From Bactericera cockerelli (taxonomy: Eukaryota > Arthropoda > Insecta > Hemiptera > Triozidae): a stretch of DNA of 64,000 bases. The translations under genes and the position numbers were made by a program. The notes under the pieces are model-generated. The model searched no databases. It was not told the DNA's origin and was given only the letters and a program-made list of their open reading frames with translations. Within the stretch, counting starts at the first letter, position 1. Each line of letters opens with the position of its first letter. The stretch lies in assembly GCA_024516035.1 (NCBI GenBank), contig CM044958.1, positions 1,667,566 through 1,731,565 of the forward strand. The letters are read 5' to 3'. This document shows, one piece after another, positions 30,658 through 41,046 of this stretch.

Positions 30658-30860
30658 AATAATAATAACACTCTTTAGTGGCAGGTAACCAAGTGGAAGT
30701 TAATACTCAAAGCATTTTCTACCACCTAACCCTCAGAGTCTTATTATTATATGGTCACAAACTCAAATTAACGAGGAAAAATTCATGTAAAAATATTCAA
30801 CTTCACCTCGGATCGAACCCGGGACACCGAGTATAGTGATACCTATCAAGTCACAGATTA
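30658..30860 (-). mobile_element. Chimeric SINE: family A body, different tRNA head
   Basis: On the minus strand, a head CTGTGACTTGATAGGTATCAC .. CCCGGGTTCGATCCGAGG (30856 to 30806) is joined to ATGAATTTTTCCTCGTTAATT, ATAATAATAAGACTCTGAGG, the hub AATGC-TTTGA-GTATT and GGTTACCTGCCACTAAAGAG. The body is family A, but the head is not its class-II tRNA. Confidence 0.7.
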
Positions 30861-31076
30861 AAAGTTAAATTAAAGAGAGCAGCTATCAACGAGACTTAAT
30901 AACAAATATGGAGAATGGCAGCACAAAAGATCTAGGAGAGAGAAAAATGATAGAGAGGTTAAGAGAAGAAACTAACATCATTAATTTTTTCCACTCTTCA
31001 TCCTTCTCCTCTTTCTTTTCTTCCTTCCTCTTCCTTCATTGCTACTTCACTCCTCTCCTTTCTTTTTTTTTTACTA
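30861..31076. other. Unassigned stretch, CT-rich end
   Basis: No element recognised except a CT-rich patch at 30990-31070. Confidence 0.4.
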
Positions 31077-31078
31077 TA

Positions 31079-31485
31079 CAGGGTGTTCCATTTATAATAA
31101 ACATGTTGGATCAAGTTTTATTTGCAAATGACATAGAATATGTACATACATAGAAATTGAAATTAATAAAACAAAACTTGATGAAGGGCGGTGCTAATGC
31201 CAACGGCATTCTCTTACGACTTTATAATGATAAAGTCATAGAAATAATTATAAAGACTCGGCATTATAAACGAGTCATAGAAATATCTCGAGAACTAACG
31301 AAAACTGAAAGTTCGTGTTTTAGGTAGTTTTCCTCAATTTTGCAGATGTCTTATGATGACCTTCACAAAATCTGCCAAGTTTATCCATCAAGGTTATTTC
31401 AAGGTCAACTTCAAATTATGTCAGGTTGATGAAATTAAAATTCTGAAGTTGACCATGAAAAAACTTGTATTGACGGGACACACTG
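31079..31485. mobile_element. TA-flanked MITE carrying a B-tailed insertion
   Basis: Ends CAGGGTGTTCC (31079) and, inverted, CAGTGTGTCCC (31485), with TA on both sides (31077-31078, 31486-31487). A minus-strand B-tailed 3' unit (about 31108-31225) with its GATCAAGTTTTATTT/ACAAAACTTGAT pair and an AATGCC-AAC-GGCATT hub is inserted near the left end. Confidence 0.65.
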
Positions 31486-31496
31486 TATATTTTTCT

Positions 31497-32025
31497 ACTT
31501 CTCAATTTCACTCATCCTCTACCTGTTTTTTTCTCCTCTACGCCACTCATATTCCTCCTTCTCAACTTTTTTCTACTCCTTTTTTTCTCTTCATTTATTC
31601 TAATTACTTCTTTTCTCCCTCCTCTTAGCAGTTTACCTATAATAATTTACCTTTAATCAATTTATTTTTGTCAAGCTCACCTCCTTTTTTTCTTACACTT
31701 TATTTTCTTTTTTTTTTCAACCTTCTCTTCTCGTATTTTTAACATATTTTTTCACTTATAAATTTATTTATTTTTCCATCTCTCCTTTGCCTCCTCTTCC
31801 CTAGAGTTCTCTTCTCTGTTCTATTATATCTTATCTACCCTCTCTCAATTTTTAATTCTTTCTCGTTTTCTTACTCCTACTAGCCATCTCACTATTCACC
31901 CTATCTTTTCTCTCTCCTCTTCCTGTTCTTATTTTCCTTCTCTCATCGATGTGGCTTTCTTTCCTCCCTCTCTCCTCATTCCTCTCACTTCCCTCACCCC
32001 TTCTCTTACTCCATTTCCTATTCTT
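31497..32025 (+). repeat. Pyrimidine-rich array
   Basis: Imperfect CT/CTT/TCCTTT-rich tract. Frames on either strand are compositional. Confidence 0.85.
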
Positions 32026-32029
32026 AAAG

Positions 32030-32205
32030 TAAATGTGCCCTGGAACGGCTTTCAAATTATTTCAGGGCACTTAAACAATAAACATCCATGCCATTCCGGA
32101 AATGAAAAACTCGGTCAGAATTTTCCGGTCCGGTCCGACCCGGATTCGAACCCGCAATCTCTGGGTCAGTAAGCAGTGCTCTTAACCACTGAGCCATTGA
32201 GCTCC
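32030..32205 (-). mobile_element. tRNA-headed SINE, family F
   Basis: On the minus strand: GGAGCTCAATGGCTCAGTGG, TTAAGAGCACTGCTTACTGA, CGGGTTCGAATCCGGG, then a body with GGACCGGAAAATTCTGACC and AAGTGCCCTGAAATAATTTG with an inverted GGGCACATTT end. Confidence 0.65.
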
Positions 32206-32329
32206 ATGTCCATTTAATTTCTCATCTATTGAACCCTCCCTAATTCGGCTTTATTATTTGATAGGATGCCTTTCAGCATACCTAATATCCCCATGGAGAG
32301 GAGAAATGGGGAACGTTACTTCGTTTTAT

Positions 32330-32720
32330 TTTGCCTGGCGTAACGGTTGTGACTACTGCCCGTATAGTCTAGAGATCCTGAGTTCGACTCCCGTTTAGAG
32401 AAGACTCTTCACACCGAAAATTATGTTCCCTCCGAGCATTTCCGTCCTTACCAGGCTGCGTAAAGTTAATGTGAGCAGCTGGTACGATTTCCAGCGAATG
32501 GAGGGTAAAACCCCCATCCTAATGAGGACGTTATATGAAATAGAATCGTTGGTGTTAGGAAAGGCGTCGAGCCGTAAAAATGTGCCACAAACAACTAACC
32601 TCAACCATGAGGTTGAACAATGTTGACCCCAAGTAAGATTGGGAAAAGGCAAAGAGAATGAAAGAGCATTTTTTTTTTTTTTTTCAACTAAAAACTATTA
32701 TTAATTTCTACTATTGCGAT
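32330..32720 (+). mobile_element. tRNA-headed SINE, family G, on the shared 5S-SINE body
   Basis: Head CTGGCGTAACGGTTGTGACT, ACTGCCCGTATAGTC, CTGAGTTCGACTCCCG. It is followed by CACCGAAAATTATGTTCCC, then the body CCAGGCTGCGTAAAGTTAAT, GAGCAGCTGGTACGATTTCC, GCGAATGGAGGGTAAAACCC and a 3' part with TCAACCATGAGGTTGAACAA and GATTGGGAAAAGGCAAAGAG before a T run. The 3' part recurs at 48780-48960. Confidence 0.8.
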
Positions 32721-32950
32721 CATCATCATCATAGGGTGGCGTCTTCGTGAACAATGGTAGCCAAACAGTGGAGGCATGACTCAGCACTTCTACCACTGAC
32801 TTTACAAGGAGGCTAATAATTTCTGACAAGGGCCCCCAGAACCAAACCAATGCTGGTCTACTCCCTGTTTAAAGTCCCCCAGCCAAACTTCTGGTCTACT
32901 CCTCGTTTCTGGTCCCCCAGCCAGGCTGCTGGTCTACTGCTTGTCTATAC
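32721..32950 (-). repeat. Dispersed satellite piece
   Basis: AATGCTGGTCTACTCCCTGT and CCCCCAGCCAGGCTGCTGGTC units match 27815-28195. The left part (AGCACTTCTACCACTGAC, TTTACAAGGAGGCTAATAAT) also occurs inverted at 48340-48430. Confidence 0.75.
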
Positions 32951-33229
32951 TATTGCGATATCAGCTCGAAAAAAAATATTGTTTTTCTTAAGAAGTTATA
33001 TTTTTGTGGTTATATAATCAGAAGAGGCACAGGGTATAAAGCAATGGACAGCTACAGGAAAGGTCTTAAGATGGAGTTGTTAGGGAATCGTGAATCTTGT
33101 GTTTTTTGTGTATGTTTTGTATGAACATTTTTAAATACAGTCAACCTGGGTTTAAGAGAAACCTCAATATAAGAGAACAAATTCCAGGTCCAATTTACCT
33201 TTTAAGGAAAAATCTCCTCTTTATAGGAG

Positions 33230-33375
33230 ATTAAGAGAAGAAAAAGGTCTTCAAAAAAGAGAATGCATTAGCACCGCCCTTGATCAAGTTTTGTTTTACT
33301 AATGTCAATTTCTATGTATGTATAATTGTATATGTATATATTCTATGAAAATAAAACTTGATCTAATTTGTTTCA
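33230..33375 (+). mobile_element. B-tailed retroposon 3' unit, hub stem deleted
   Basis: GAGAATGCATTAGCACCGCCC keeps only one arm of the hub hairpin. GATCAAGTTTTGTTTT (33282) pairs with ATAAAACTTGATC (33351-33363). Confidence 0.75.
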
Positions 33376-33754
33376 ACAGCATCATACCTCATCCAACGTT
33401 TGAGCTTGGCCATTCAGAGGGGGAACGCAGCCAGCATTGCGGGCTCATTCCCCTTCACAAAGTCGCTTAATGAAGTGTTTGTGTCATAGTTCAATAAAAA
33501 TTTAAAATTTTAAAGATATTTTAATTTGTTTGATAAGTTCGACTGAATTAGGAAACATAAAGAGTGAATTTTTTACCCTGTATAACCACGCCCCTGATGT
33601 TCAAGGTTGAAGAGTTCACGAGAGCAGAACATTATGCTAAAGTAAGAAGTTTTCCCGGTGTAGGACTGGCCCGGGGCGATTTTCTGATGGGAAAAATAAG
33701 GAAATATTTTCCTCCTTGAAATTTTGAAAGAATTTGAGAGATACATTGGAGGAA
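33376..33754. other. Unassigned stretch
   Basis: No gene or element boundary was recognised. Confidence 0.4.
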
Positions 33755-34035
33755 GAAAGAGAGAGGAAATAAAGAGAGAGAGAGAGAGAGAGAGTGGGAG
33801 ACAGAGGGAGAGAGAGAGAACAGTGAGGGAGAAAGTGAAGAAAGAGAGAGAGAGAGAGGAGATTGATAGAGAGTAGAAGAGAGAGAGAAAGAGAGAGAAA
33901 TAAAGAAAAGAGAGAGAGAGGAAGCAAGAAAGAGAGAGATATAGAGAGAGAGAGTGGGAGAGAGAGAGAGAAAACAGTGAGGGAGAAAGTGAAGAAAGAG
34001 AGAGAGAAGAAGAGAGAGAGAGGAGAGAGGATAAT
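33755..34035 (+). repeat. (GA)n array
   Basis: GAGAGA array in which GTGGGAGAGAGAGAGAAAAC and AGTGAGGGAGAAAGTGAAG segments occur twice (about 33793 and 33955), giving a unit of about 160 bp. Confidence 0.9.
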
Positions 34036-34099
34036 AGGATGGATAAAACATATAATATATTATAAATAGAAATTAATGAGACATAGAATCTCTAAAACA

Positions 34100-34326
34100 G
34101 AAAAAAGGACTACCTACCTAGCTATGTTTGTTTGTTTGTCCTAAGTTGTTTAGCCAAAACGGTAAGAGATAGCAAAAAATGTCTCAGAATTGACCCCCCC
34201 AAAACCATTATCGCTTTGTTCAGAAAAATTATAAAAAGTTCAAAAAGGCATTGCTGTCCAGCAGTACGGCCATGACTTAGTAAATTTGAAATTTAGTCCC
34301 GTTGCAAAGCACGGGCAAACGGCTAG
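34100..34326 (+). mobile_element. Helitron 3' end (non-autonomous)
   Basis: It ends in a hairpin (CCCGT 34298-34302 pairing ACGGG 34311-34315, loop TGCAAAGC) with CTAG at 34323-34326 followed by T, as expected of a Helitron 3' terminus inserted between A and T. The 5' part with a GTTTGTTTGTTTGTCC block begins near 34110; its exact TC start was not found. Confidence 0.7.
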
Positions 34327-34374
34327 TATTAAATAAGAAGAGACAAGAAGAGAACAGATTGAAAAGTAAGAGAG

Positions 34375-34465
34375 GAAATAATACAGAGAGAGAGAGAGAG
34401 AGATAGAGAAAAAGAGAGGGAAATTGAAAGAGAAAATGTGCGAGAGAGTTAGAGAAGAGGGGGTA
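34375..34465 (+). repeat. (GA)n array
   Basis: Short GAGAGA array. Confidence 0.85.
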
Positions 34466-34569
34466 AAGTTCATTTACCAAAAGTTTCCAGGGGTAAATAC
34501 CCGATACAAAAAAAAAACTAAATAATCCAAGCCAAGCTGAAAGGTCAAAGTTATTTGAATTTTTATTTT

Positions 34570-34759
34570 TAAAGTGAAGATAGAGTATGAGAGAGAGACT
34601 AAGACAACAATATGGATGGAAGAGAGGGAGAGAGCGATAATGAGAGAGATAATGAGTGAGAAATTAATATTTAATATAGAAAAAATCAGAGGGAGAGCGA
34701 AACAGAGAGTGAGTGAGAGAAGAAGAAAGAGAGAGAAAGAAGGAGCGATAGAGAGAGCT

Positions 34760-34793
<34 letters not shown>

Positions 34794-34865
34794 GTGAAAG
34801 AGAGAGAGAAAAAGAAAGAGAGTACAGGAAGAGATAGATAGTGAGATAGAGGAGTGAAAGCAAAG
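34570..34865 (+). repeat. (GA)n array, imperfect
   Basis: GA-rich tract with a pure (GA)n core around 34763-34790. The frame on each strand is compositional. Confidence 0.88.
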
Positions 34866-35225
34866 ATAGAAGTTAGTAAATATGAAGCAAACTTTTAGCT
34901 TATTCTAATCCCAACTGAAATCCATTATACAGAAATGTTTTCTGCGTAGGAAGGATAATGTAAAATCAAAAAAAAAAACAAACATTAAAATTAAAAAAAT
35001 CATCATCCACTTCATTATTTTAAATCTTACCACGAGTGGACTCACAGCTCACACGTTTTTTTTTTAACGGCATTTTTTGTTTTGTTTTGATAAGACCATA
35101 ACATCATATCGGGTGTTACCCTAAATGACAGTACTAATGTTCATTAAACTAATGCTACAAATGTACTTTAAATTTGAGTATTTTTACCGATGCTGCAACC
35201 TCTCAACACACTTAAGCCGACAACA
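34866..35225. other. Unassigned stretch
   Basis: AT-rich with no recognised element. Confidence 0.4.
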
Positions 35226-35228
35226 GAC

Positions 35229-35345
35229 TTAAGAGAATGCCGTTGGCATTAGCACCGCCCTTGATCAAGTTTTGTTTTATTTCAATTCTATGTAAATATT
35301 TTATGTACCTACTTTATTGTAAATAAAACTTGATCCAACATGTTT
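35229..35345 (+). mobile_element. B-tailed retroposon 3' unit with hub hairpin
   Basis: AGAGAATGCC-GTT-GGCATTAGCACCGCCC (about 35232-35261), GATCAAGTTTTGTTTT (35263) and AAATAAAACTTGATC (35321-35335). The best conserved B-tail copy outside the duplication. Confidence 0.85.
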
Positions 35346-35792
35346 AATAATTAAGCCGGAACAGATCACTGGAAAGGCCACAGTGTTCACGACCCACGTG
35401 GATTTTGTTGCAAAGTTTTAAATCTTTAGAGATAGAACAGGTTAAGCTGTAGCTATAATATGTAAATCAGCCAAGAGTTTCATTGGCTCTTTTGCTTTGC
35501 CTTTTCTCAAACCTAATTGGGGTCCTTCCATATTTTGCTAATGAAAAAACCCTGAGAGACTTACAGAAACAATTCTGTGTAGACTTCAAAGTGTCATAGA
35601 AAATAGGGAGTGTCATTGGAATTTCCAAAATTGACCTTGAAATACCATTGAAAGGATTACCCAAAAAAATTCAGAGGTCAAAATTCAGTGTCCCCTTTAG
35701 AGCTACAAAAATGATCCCGGAACAATTTTCTTCTATCGCCAGTATAGTTCTCGAGATATTTGAATATCTCGTTTAAAGTGGGACATCCTGTA
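35346..35792. mobile_element. Probable MITE remnant, right end only
   Basis: The right boundary CGTTTAAAGTGGGACATCCTG followed by TA abuts the fold-back element at 35795, and TATCTCGAGAACT-type sequence (minus strand) precedes it. No left end was found, so the call is tentative. Confidence 0.35.
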
Positions 35793-35794
35793 TA

Positions 35795-36679
35795 CAGGGT
35801 GAGCATAAAGTCTCACCCCACCCCCCGTATCTCGAGAATGGCTGAAAATACAAGAAAACGCAAAAACACGTATCCCTTCGATTTTAAGGGGATTAATTTT
35901 CAACCAAAAAATTTTTGCCTACACGGCCCCAGTCAGGCTGGGCATGGACCAACTTTAAAATCTTAAATAGAATGGTATGTCTTGTGGCATATCGTTTTAA
36001 AGGTCTCATAGAGAGAAGTTCATTCCAACAAATTTCAGTGACCTACAACTTACCGTTCTGGAGATACAGGGTCGGACGTCCTGCTTAATATTCATATATT
36101 TTGACCTATAACTCGTTAACCGTAAATTATGGAGAAAATTTTTCTTGTTAATAATAACTCCTTATGACAAGCCCTGTCGAAAAAGTTATAATTCGACATA
36201 CTCTGTTGATGTTAGTTTCTAGTCGGTTTCGTCAGCCAGCCGGACGAACAGTCCGAAAATTTTTAACCAAAAAAAAAAATCAAATTTTAACTTGTTCGAA
36301 AGTTCTTGCCATAAGGAGTTATTATCAACAAATTTCATTTTTCTGGAATTTACGGTCAACGAGTTATAGGTCAAAATATATGGATAATACGCAGGACGTC
36401 CGACCCTGTATCTCGAGAACAGTAAGTCGTAGATCACTGAATTTTATTGGAATGATTTTTTCTCTATGAGACCTTTAAAACGATATGCCACAAGACATAC
36501 CATTCTATTTAAGATTTTAAAGTTGGTCCATGCCCAGCCTGACTGGGGCCGTGTAGGCAAAAAATTTTTGGCTGAAAATTAATCCCCCTGAAATCAAAGG
36601 GATACGTGTTTTTGCGTTTTCTTGTATTTTCAGGCATTCTCGAGATACGGGGGTGGGGTGAGACTTTATGCTCACCCTG
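35795..36679. mobile_element. Fold-back TA-flanked DNA element, 885 bp
   Basis: Second member of the family at 5285-6171: same length to within 2 bp, same internal blocks (CCTACACGGCCCCAGTCAGG, GGTCGGACGTCCTGC, TTCGTCAGCCAGCCGGACGA) and the same inverted structure. Ends are CAGGGTGAGCATAAAG and its complement with TA on both sides (35793-35794, 36680-36681). The outer 10 bp differ from copy 1 (CAGGGTCTTC), and the difference is mirrored at both ends. Confidence 0.92.
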
Positions 36680-36831
36680 TATAATTCAAGTTTAGCGCCT
36701 CAACCACATCGTCTACCATTTTTCACAACAATAACAAAACGCACCCAGCCTGACCTGGTCCAGAGCTAGAAAAAATACACTCAACTTCATTGAGTCAGTT
36801 AAACTTCACATCAGAATTAGTCATACACTCG

Positions 36832-37051
36832 TGCATTGGTAGTCGAGTGGTAATCACGTTAGTCTTGTAAACCAGGTAGCGTAGGCATCCGTGGGTTCAA
36901 GTCTCACCAAGTGCATGAATTTTTCCTCGTTAATTTGAGTTTGTGACTTGTGACCACATAAAAACAAGACTCTGAGGGTTAGGTGGTAGAAAATGCTTTG
37001 AGCATGAACCTCGCCTGGTGGTTACCTTCCACTGAAGAGTGCTATTATATA
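36832..37051 (+). mobile_element. tRNA-headed SINE, family A, full length
   Basis: TGCATTGGTAGTCGAGTGG head, ACCACATAAAAACAAGACTC, hub GGTGGTAGAAAATGC-TTTGA-GCATGAACCTCGCC (about 36981-37016), then GGTTACCTTCCACTGAAGAG. Confidence 0.88.
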
Positions 37052-37354
37052 CGAATGGGAGATAATTATTCATCCCATGAAAAATCACGACTCAAGCTCA
37101 CTTTATCCTGGAATGGTTCAACTCGGGATAAAAATCCCGACAAATTATTCGGGGCACGTTCCGAGAGTTGGGATGGAAAATCCATGGACTGACCACTTCT
37201 AGCCACGTCCTACTTGTCATACAAAACATCCCTGTTTCCTTTTTTACTTCCATGTCTCACCTAGTATACTAGGGTGACGTACTTCCACCCTTATAAGGGT
37301 GGAAGTACGTCTTTCTTTATTTATAACCATTTCCTACACAGTTCATGTTACACA
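37052..37354. other. Unassigned stretch with two perfect palindromes
   Basis: CTAGTATACTAG (37261-37272) and a perfect 36-bp palindrome at 37276-37311 whose half-site is GACGTACTTCCACCCTTA. The upstream part (37070-37190) has GGGATAAAAATCCC and CGGGGCACGTTCC motifs and is otherwise unassigned. Confidence 0.6.
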
Positions 37355-37605
37355 TCATATAATAATAATTATAATGCTTTTTCTTTGTGTTATTATGTCA
37401 CAATTTTAGTGGGTAGCGCAGAATCATAGAATTTTACCATTATTTTTTTACCTATGATTCTGCCACTGGTCGCTCTTCACATGAAAGCAGCTAGTCATTT
37501 TTTCTCACGAGGTATGAGTGGACCCCGAACATCCAAGTACAGAGCAGAAAAATTCCTACCCCGCTGGGGATCGAACCCAGGTCACCATGCGTGCACATCA
37601 TATAA
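37355..37605 (-). mobile_element. tRNA-headed SINE, family D
   Basis: Minus-strand copy: box B from GATCGAACCCAGGTCACC (about 37569), body CACGAGGTATGAGTG and GGGTAGCGCAGAATCATAG. The left end meets (AAT)n. Confidence 0.82.
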
Positions 37606-37775
37606 CACAAGGGTTGTGTGGAAGAGATTGCTATACGTAATAACATCGCCCTTTTTTTTTTCTTAAAAAAAAAGATGAGTGTTTCACAGTCTTTTTTATT
37701 TCGTAGCCGTGAAACAGGAGCTACTGTAGACGCTTGTGGTCTGTGTTTTAGCCTGATGCTCATCCAGTAGTATGC
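37606..37775. mobile_element. Hub motif plus minus-strand family C tail
   Basis: GTGTGGAAGAGATTGC-TATA-CGTAATAACATCGCCC (37614-37649) on the plus strand abuts a minus-strand copy of the family C tail (GTTTCACAGTCTTTTTTATT, TGTAGACGCTTGTGGTC), which matches 51825-51905. Confidence 0.6.
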
Positions 37776-37802
37776 CTCCCCTCTCATGGGAAGGCATACT
37801 AC

Positions 37803-37834
37803 ATACTCGTATATGTCCAAACATATACGAGTAT
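37803..37834. other. Perfect hairpin, 14-bp stem, 4-nt loop
   Basis: ATACTCGTATATGT pairs fully with ACATATACGAGTAT across a CCAA loop. It lies just right of another inverted pair, AGTATGCCT / AGGCATACT (about 37769-37800). Confidence 0.85.
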
Positions 37835-38224
37835 CTGTTTTCATTTTTTAAAAATTTCTAAATAATATTTGTACTGTACAAATGTACATAATATTATGTC
37901 TTACTATTAATAAAGAATTTACCAAAAACATTCATATAGGTAAGATAATAGCTTGTCATTCGGAAGGTCCCGTGTTTGAACCCCCGCGCTCCAAAAAGTT
38001 AATGTATTTATATTTTGGTTATAATGGAAGTATTTTGAACAGAATTGAATAAATTACATGGTACTTTATGGTATGTTTAGTTAAACAAATAATTTAACGA
38101 ATGTCTGGCAAAGTTTGCGCACAAGTTTCTTTAAAAAAATATGAATAAGCTGTACATCATCTTGTGAAAAGTTCATCGACCAATTCGACCGTGCATATTA
38201 AATCAATCATAATAGTTATAATAA
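37835..38224. other. Unassigned, with a family C-like head
   Basis: CTTGTCATTCGGAAGGTCCC .. TTTGAACCCCCGCGCTCC at 37953-37992 resembles the family C head (43425). The rest is AT-rich. Confidence 0.45.
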
Positions 38225-38450
38225 TAAAAAAATGTAGTTTTTCTTTGCGTTATATTTTTCACCACTGGTCGCTGCTCACATTATAGCAGCTACTCATTTT
38301 TCTCATGAATCAACTCATACCACGTAACTCCCAAAGTACAGAGCCGAAAAAATGGATCGAAAAATATTTTAATAATTATATTCAAGAAGTACCATTTCAA
38401 CGGTTGGAAAAGTGTCTAAAAGCAATAACATCATTACGATTAATTAAAAT
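38225..38450 (-). mobile_element. Partial family D SINE plus degenerate hub
   Basis: CACTGGTCGCTGCTCACATT and AAAGTACAGAGCCGAAAAAA are the minus-strand family D body, truncated before the tRNA head. A degenerate plus-strand hub (GGTTGGAAAAGTG .. GCAATAACATC) follows at 38402. Confidence 0.6.
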
Positions 38451-39205
38451 TTTAATAATATTTACGCCTCTGACGGCCTTGACATTATTTCTTCTATTCA
38501 CAGGACTCATTTAAATAAAATATACTTTATATAATTATATTTTATTTCAATATATTTTTATTATATGAAAAAAACTTTTTATTTCATTAGAAAGTTAATG
38601 TAAAACATGTAATGAGGTACACTCAAGCTCACAAAAACAGGACGTTTAAGAGATACGACAACAGCTTTTTCAAACCAAGGGACAATAATACAAATCGTTG
38701 GGGCTCTTAACAAGGTTAAAAGAACCATAATAATATGCCTTGGGCTTGCTTCTGATATAATGGGACTTTAATAGTCCTACTTAGGCAGTATAAAAAAGGC
38801 GATACTATAACTAGATTATAACCACTTCGACTAGCAATGATTGATAGTCGAATCGTAGACAGTAATTCCTACCAACTTTCACTGTCCTAATTTTCATGTG
38901 ATGGAGTGTACAATATATGTATAATGTACTATAATGTACATATTTCAATAGATTCTTTATTCTTCTTTCTGTTGAGGAGAAGAAAATTGGAAAATGAAAG
39001 ACGAGGACTGAACTTTCTCCGAGTTGAAAAGTTGAATAACTTTTAAAACTGAGCAACTTCTTCTGACTGTACTGAGATACGGTACAACTTTAGAACATAA
39101 AAGAATATTTGTATGTGGAATTCATAACAGTTATGTATAGGTATCTGATTAGTATATCAGTATAAACAGAAATATGAGAAGTGAGAACACATATGAAACT
39201 TAACA
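38451..39205. other. Unassigned AT-rich stretch
   Basis: No gene or repeat boundary was recognised. Confidence 0.4.
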
Positions 39206-39219
39206 AACGTGCACTGGTT

Positions 39220-39362
39220 CACACACACAAATATACACACACGCACACACAAAGACACACATACGCACGCACACACACACACACGTGCGCGCACACACAC
39301 ATATACATACACGTATACACACACACTCACGTCAACACTCACACACTCACACACACACACAT
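39220..39362 (+). repeat. (CA)n microsatellite
   Basis: Imperfect CA array with CG and TA interruptions, followed 40 bp later by a (TG)-rich tract, so the two could pair. Confidence 0.92.
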
Positions 39363-39377
39363 AAATTCATTTCCATA

Positions 39378-39506
39378 TCTATAAAAGAAAGCTGTCTGTA
39401 TGCGTGTGTGTGTGGGTGTGTGGTGTGATGTGTGATGTGTGTGGTGTGTTGTGTGTGCGTTGTGTGTGTTTGATGGGCTGGCGAAGCGGCAGGTGTAACC
39501 CGCTAG
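39378..39506 (+). mobile_element. Mini-Helitron with internal (TG)n, about 129 bp
   Basis: It begins TCTATAAAAGAAAGCTGTCT after an A and ends GGCGAAGCGGCAGGTGTAAC-CCG-CTAG before a T. The interior is TG-rich. The 3' end matches the minus-strand end at 18754, and the 5' end matches the Helitron at 50356. Confidence 0.75.
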
Positions 39507-39786
39507 TTATAGATATAGATTACAAATGTACCACACCGCACTACATTTGTACGCACACAAACACATTCGTACACAAGTATAAATCTAGTATAAATCTGGG
39601 GCAAGGGTTGAAGTAAAAATTCAAAACTTGGCAATGAAAAGGAACACACATTTTCCGCGTGACATTTCCTTTCATGAGAATTCCCGGAGTTAATACGGTG
39701 TGAAATGAAAGTTGAAAATTTAGTTCTTCCGTACCCTATTAGCCGGGGTCACCAGACGCGTATGTATACATTGTATATAATAATAC
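39507..39786. other. Unassigned stretch
   Basis: Non-coding, no element recognised. Confidence 0.35.
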
Positions 39787-40071
39787 CTCTCTTTCGTGGA
39801 AGGTTAATGCTCAAAGCATTTTCTACCACCTAACCCTGAGAGTCTTATTATTATAATAATAATAACACCCTTTATTAGTGGAAGGTAACCGCAGGGCGAG
39901 GTTAATGCTCAATTCATTTTCTACCACATAACCAGAAGAGTCTCATTATTAAATGGTCAAAAAGTCAAATTAATGAGGAAAAATTCATGCACTGGGTGGG
40001 ATTCGAACCAAAGAATCCCTACGCTACCTGGATTGCCAGACTAGCGCGTTAACCACTTAACTACCAGTGCA
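39787..40071 (-). mobile_element. Family A SINE with duplicated tail
   Basis: A full minus-strand copy (about 39855-40071; head ends CTACCAGTGCA) is followed on its 3' side by a second partial tail (39787-39854) with its own hub motif (TAATGCTCAAAGCATT). Either a tail-on-tail insertion or slippage at the (AAT)n tail would explain it. Confidence 0.85.
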
Positions 40072-40539
40072 CCAACCACTTAGCACTAAAAATATTAACT
40101 AAAACAGGGTGGTCAAAAAGTACCTTTCCTTTGTAAAAAAATCTTTATCTTTGCTATACATCAATATTATTGAAAAATGATTTTCTGTTTAAGTTAAATG
40201 GCTTGGAAATTTCGACTACCAGTGCACGTGTTACCTACATCTATAGATGTACATGATTATATGTAGAAAGTTAAAAAAATCATTTATAACTAAACAGTAA
40301 AACTGACCTCAGATAATTCTATGCAAAAGAATTTCAATTTTCTAAAGAAAGAGACACGATATTTGTCCAACCTATAGAGAGGTATCTCAATTATTCAGGA
40401 TCACATTAACGAGTAACGAGGTTTGACTGTATAACGTAATAATACCTATATACGAAAAAAAAATTTCGCTAACATATTTTTCATTCCTCTTTGTACGCAA
40501 TTTTCTCCAGGCTACACTACTCCCACCTATATTCCTTAT
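40072..40539. other. Unassigned, possible MITE end
   Basis: CAGGGTGGTCAAAAAGTACC at 40105 looks like the start of a TA-type element, but no matching right end was found. CTACCAGTGCACG at 40217 is a scrap of family A. Confidence 0.35.
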
Positions 40540-41046
40540 CTCTATCCAATAATCACTCTCTTTTTCTCCACTTCCCTTTTTCTGCTTCTTTTTTTTTATT
40601 CTCTCTCTCTCTCTCTCTCTCTCTCTTTCAATCTCTCTCTCTCTCGCTATTTCTCTCTACTCTCTGTTTTACTCTCTACTCATCACTAACATTATCTCTC
40701 TTTCTCTGACTATTATTGTCTCTCTCTCTTCTTCTCTCTCCGTCCTCTCTATCTCTCTCTTTCTTTTTCTACCTACACCCCCTCGTCTTACTCTCACTCA
40801 TAACACTCTCTCATCCAATATATCTCTATCTGTTCCTCTCTCATCTGCTATGTCACTCATTATCTCTCACTCTCTTTTGCTCTCTCTCTTCTCTCACACA
40901 CACACCCACATTCACTCCCTCACTCAATCTCTATCTGTCCTCTGTCTCTCTCTCTCACTATCTCTCGCACTCTCTCTCTCTCTCTCTCTCATTCTCTTTC
41001 TCTCTCTCACTCACTCTATTTCTCTCTCTCTCTCTCATCTTCTATC
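40540..41046 (+). repeat. (CT)n array, imperfect
   Basis: CT-rich tract with a pure (CT)n core near 40602-40626 and an interior CACACACACCCACA patch near 40896. Confidence 0.9.

Noticed and set aside
38305..38514. 69-aa membrane-like protein
   Set aside because: It starts inside a minus-strand family D SINE and reads through a degenerate hub motif.
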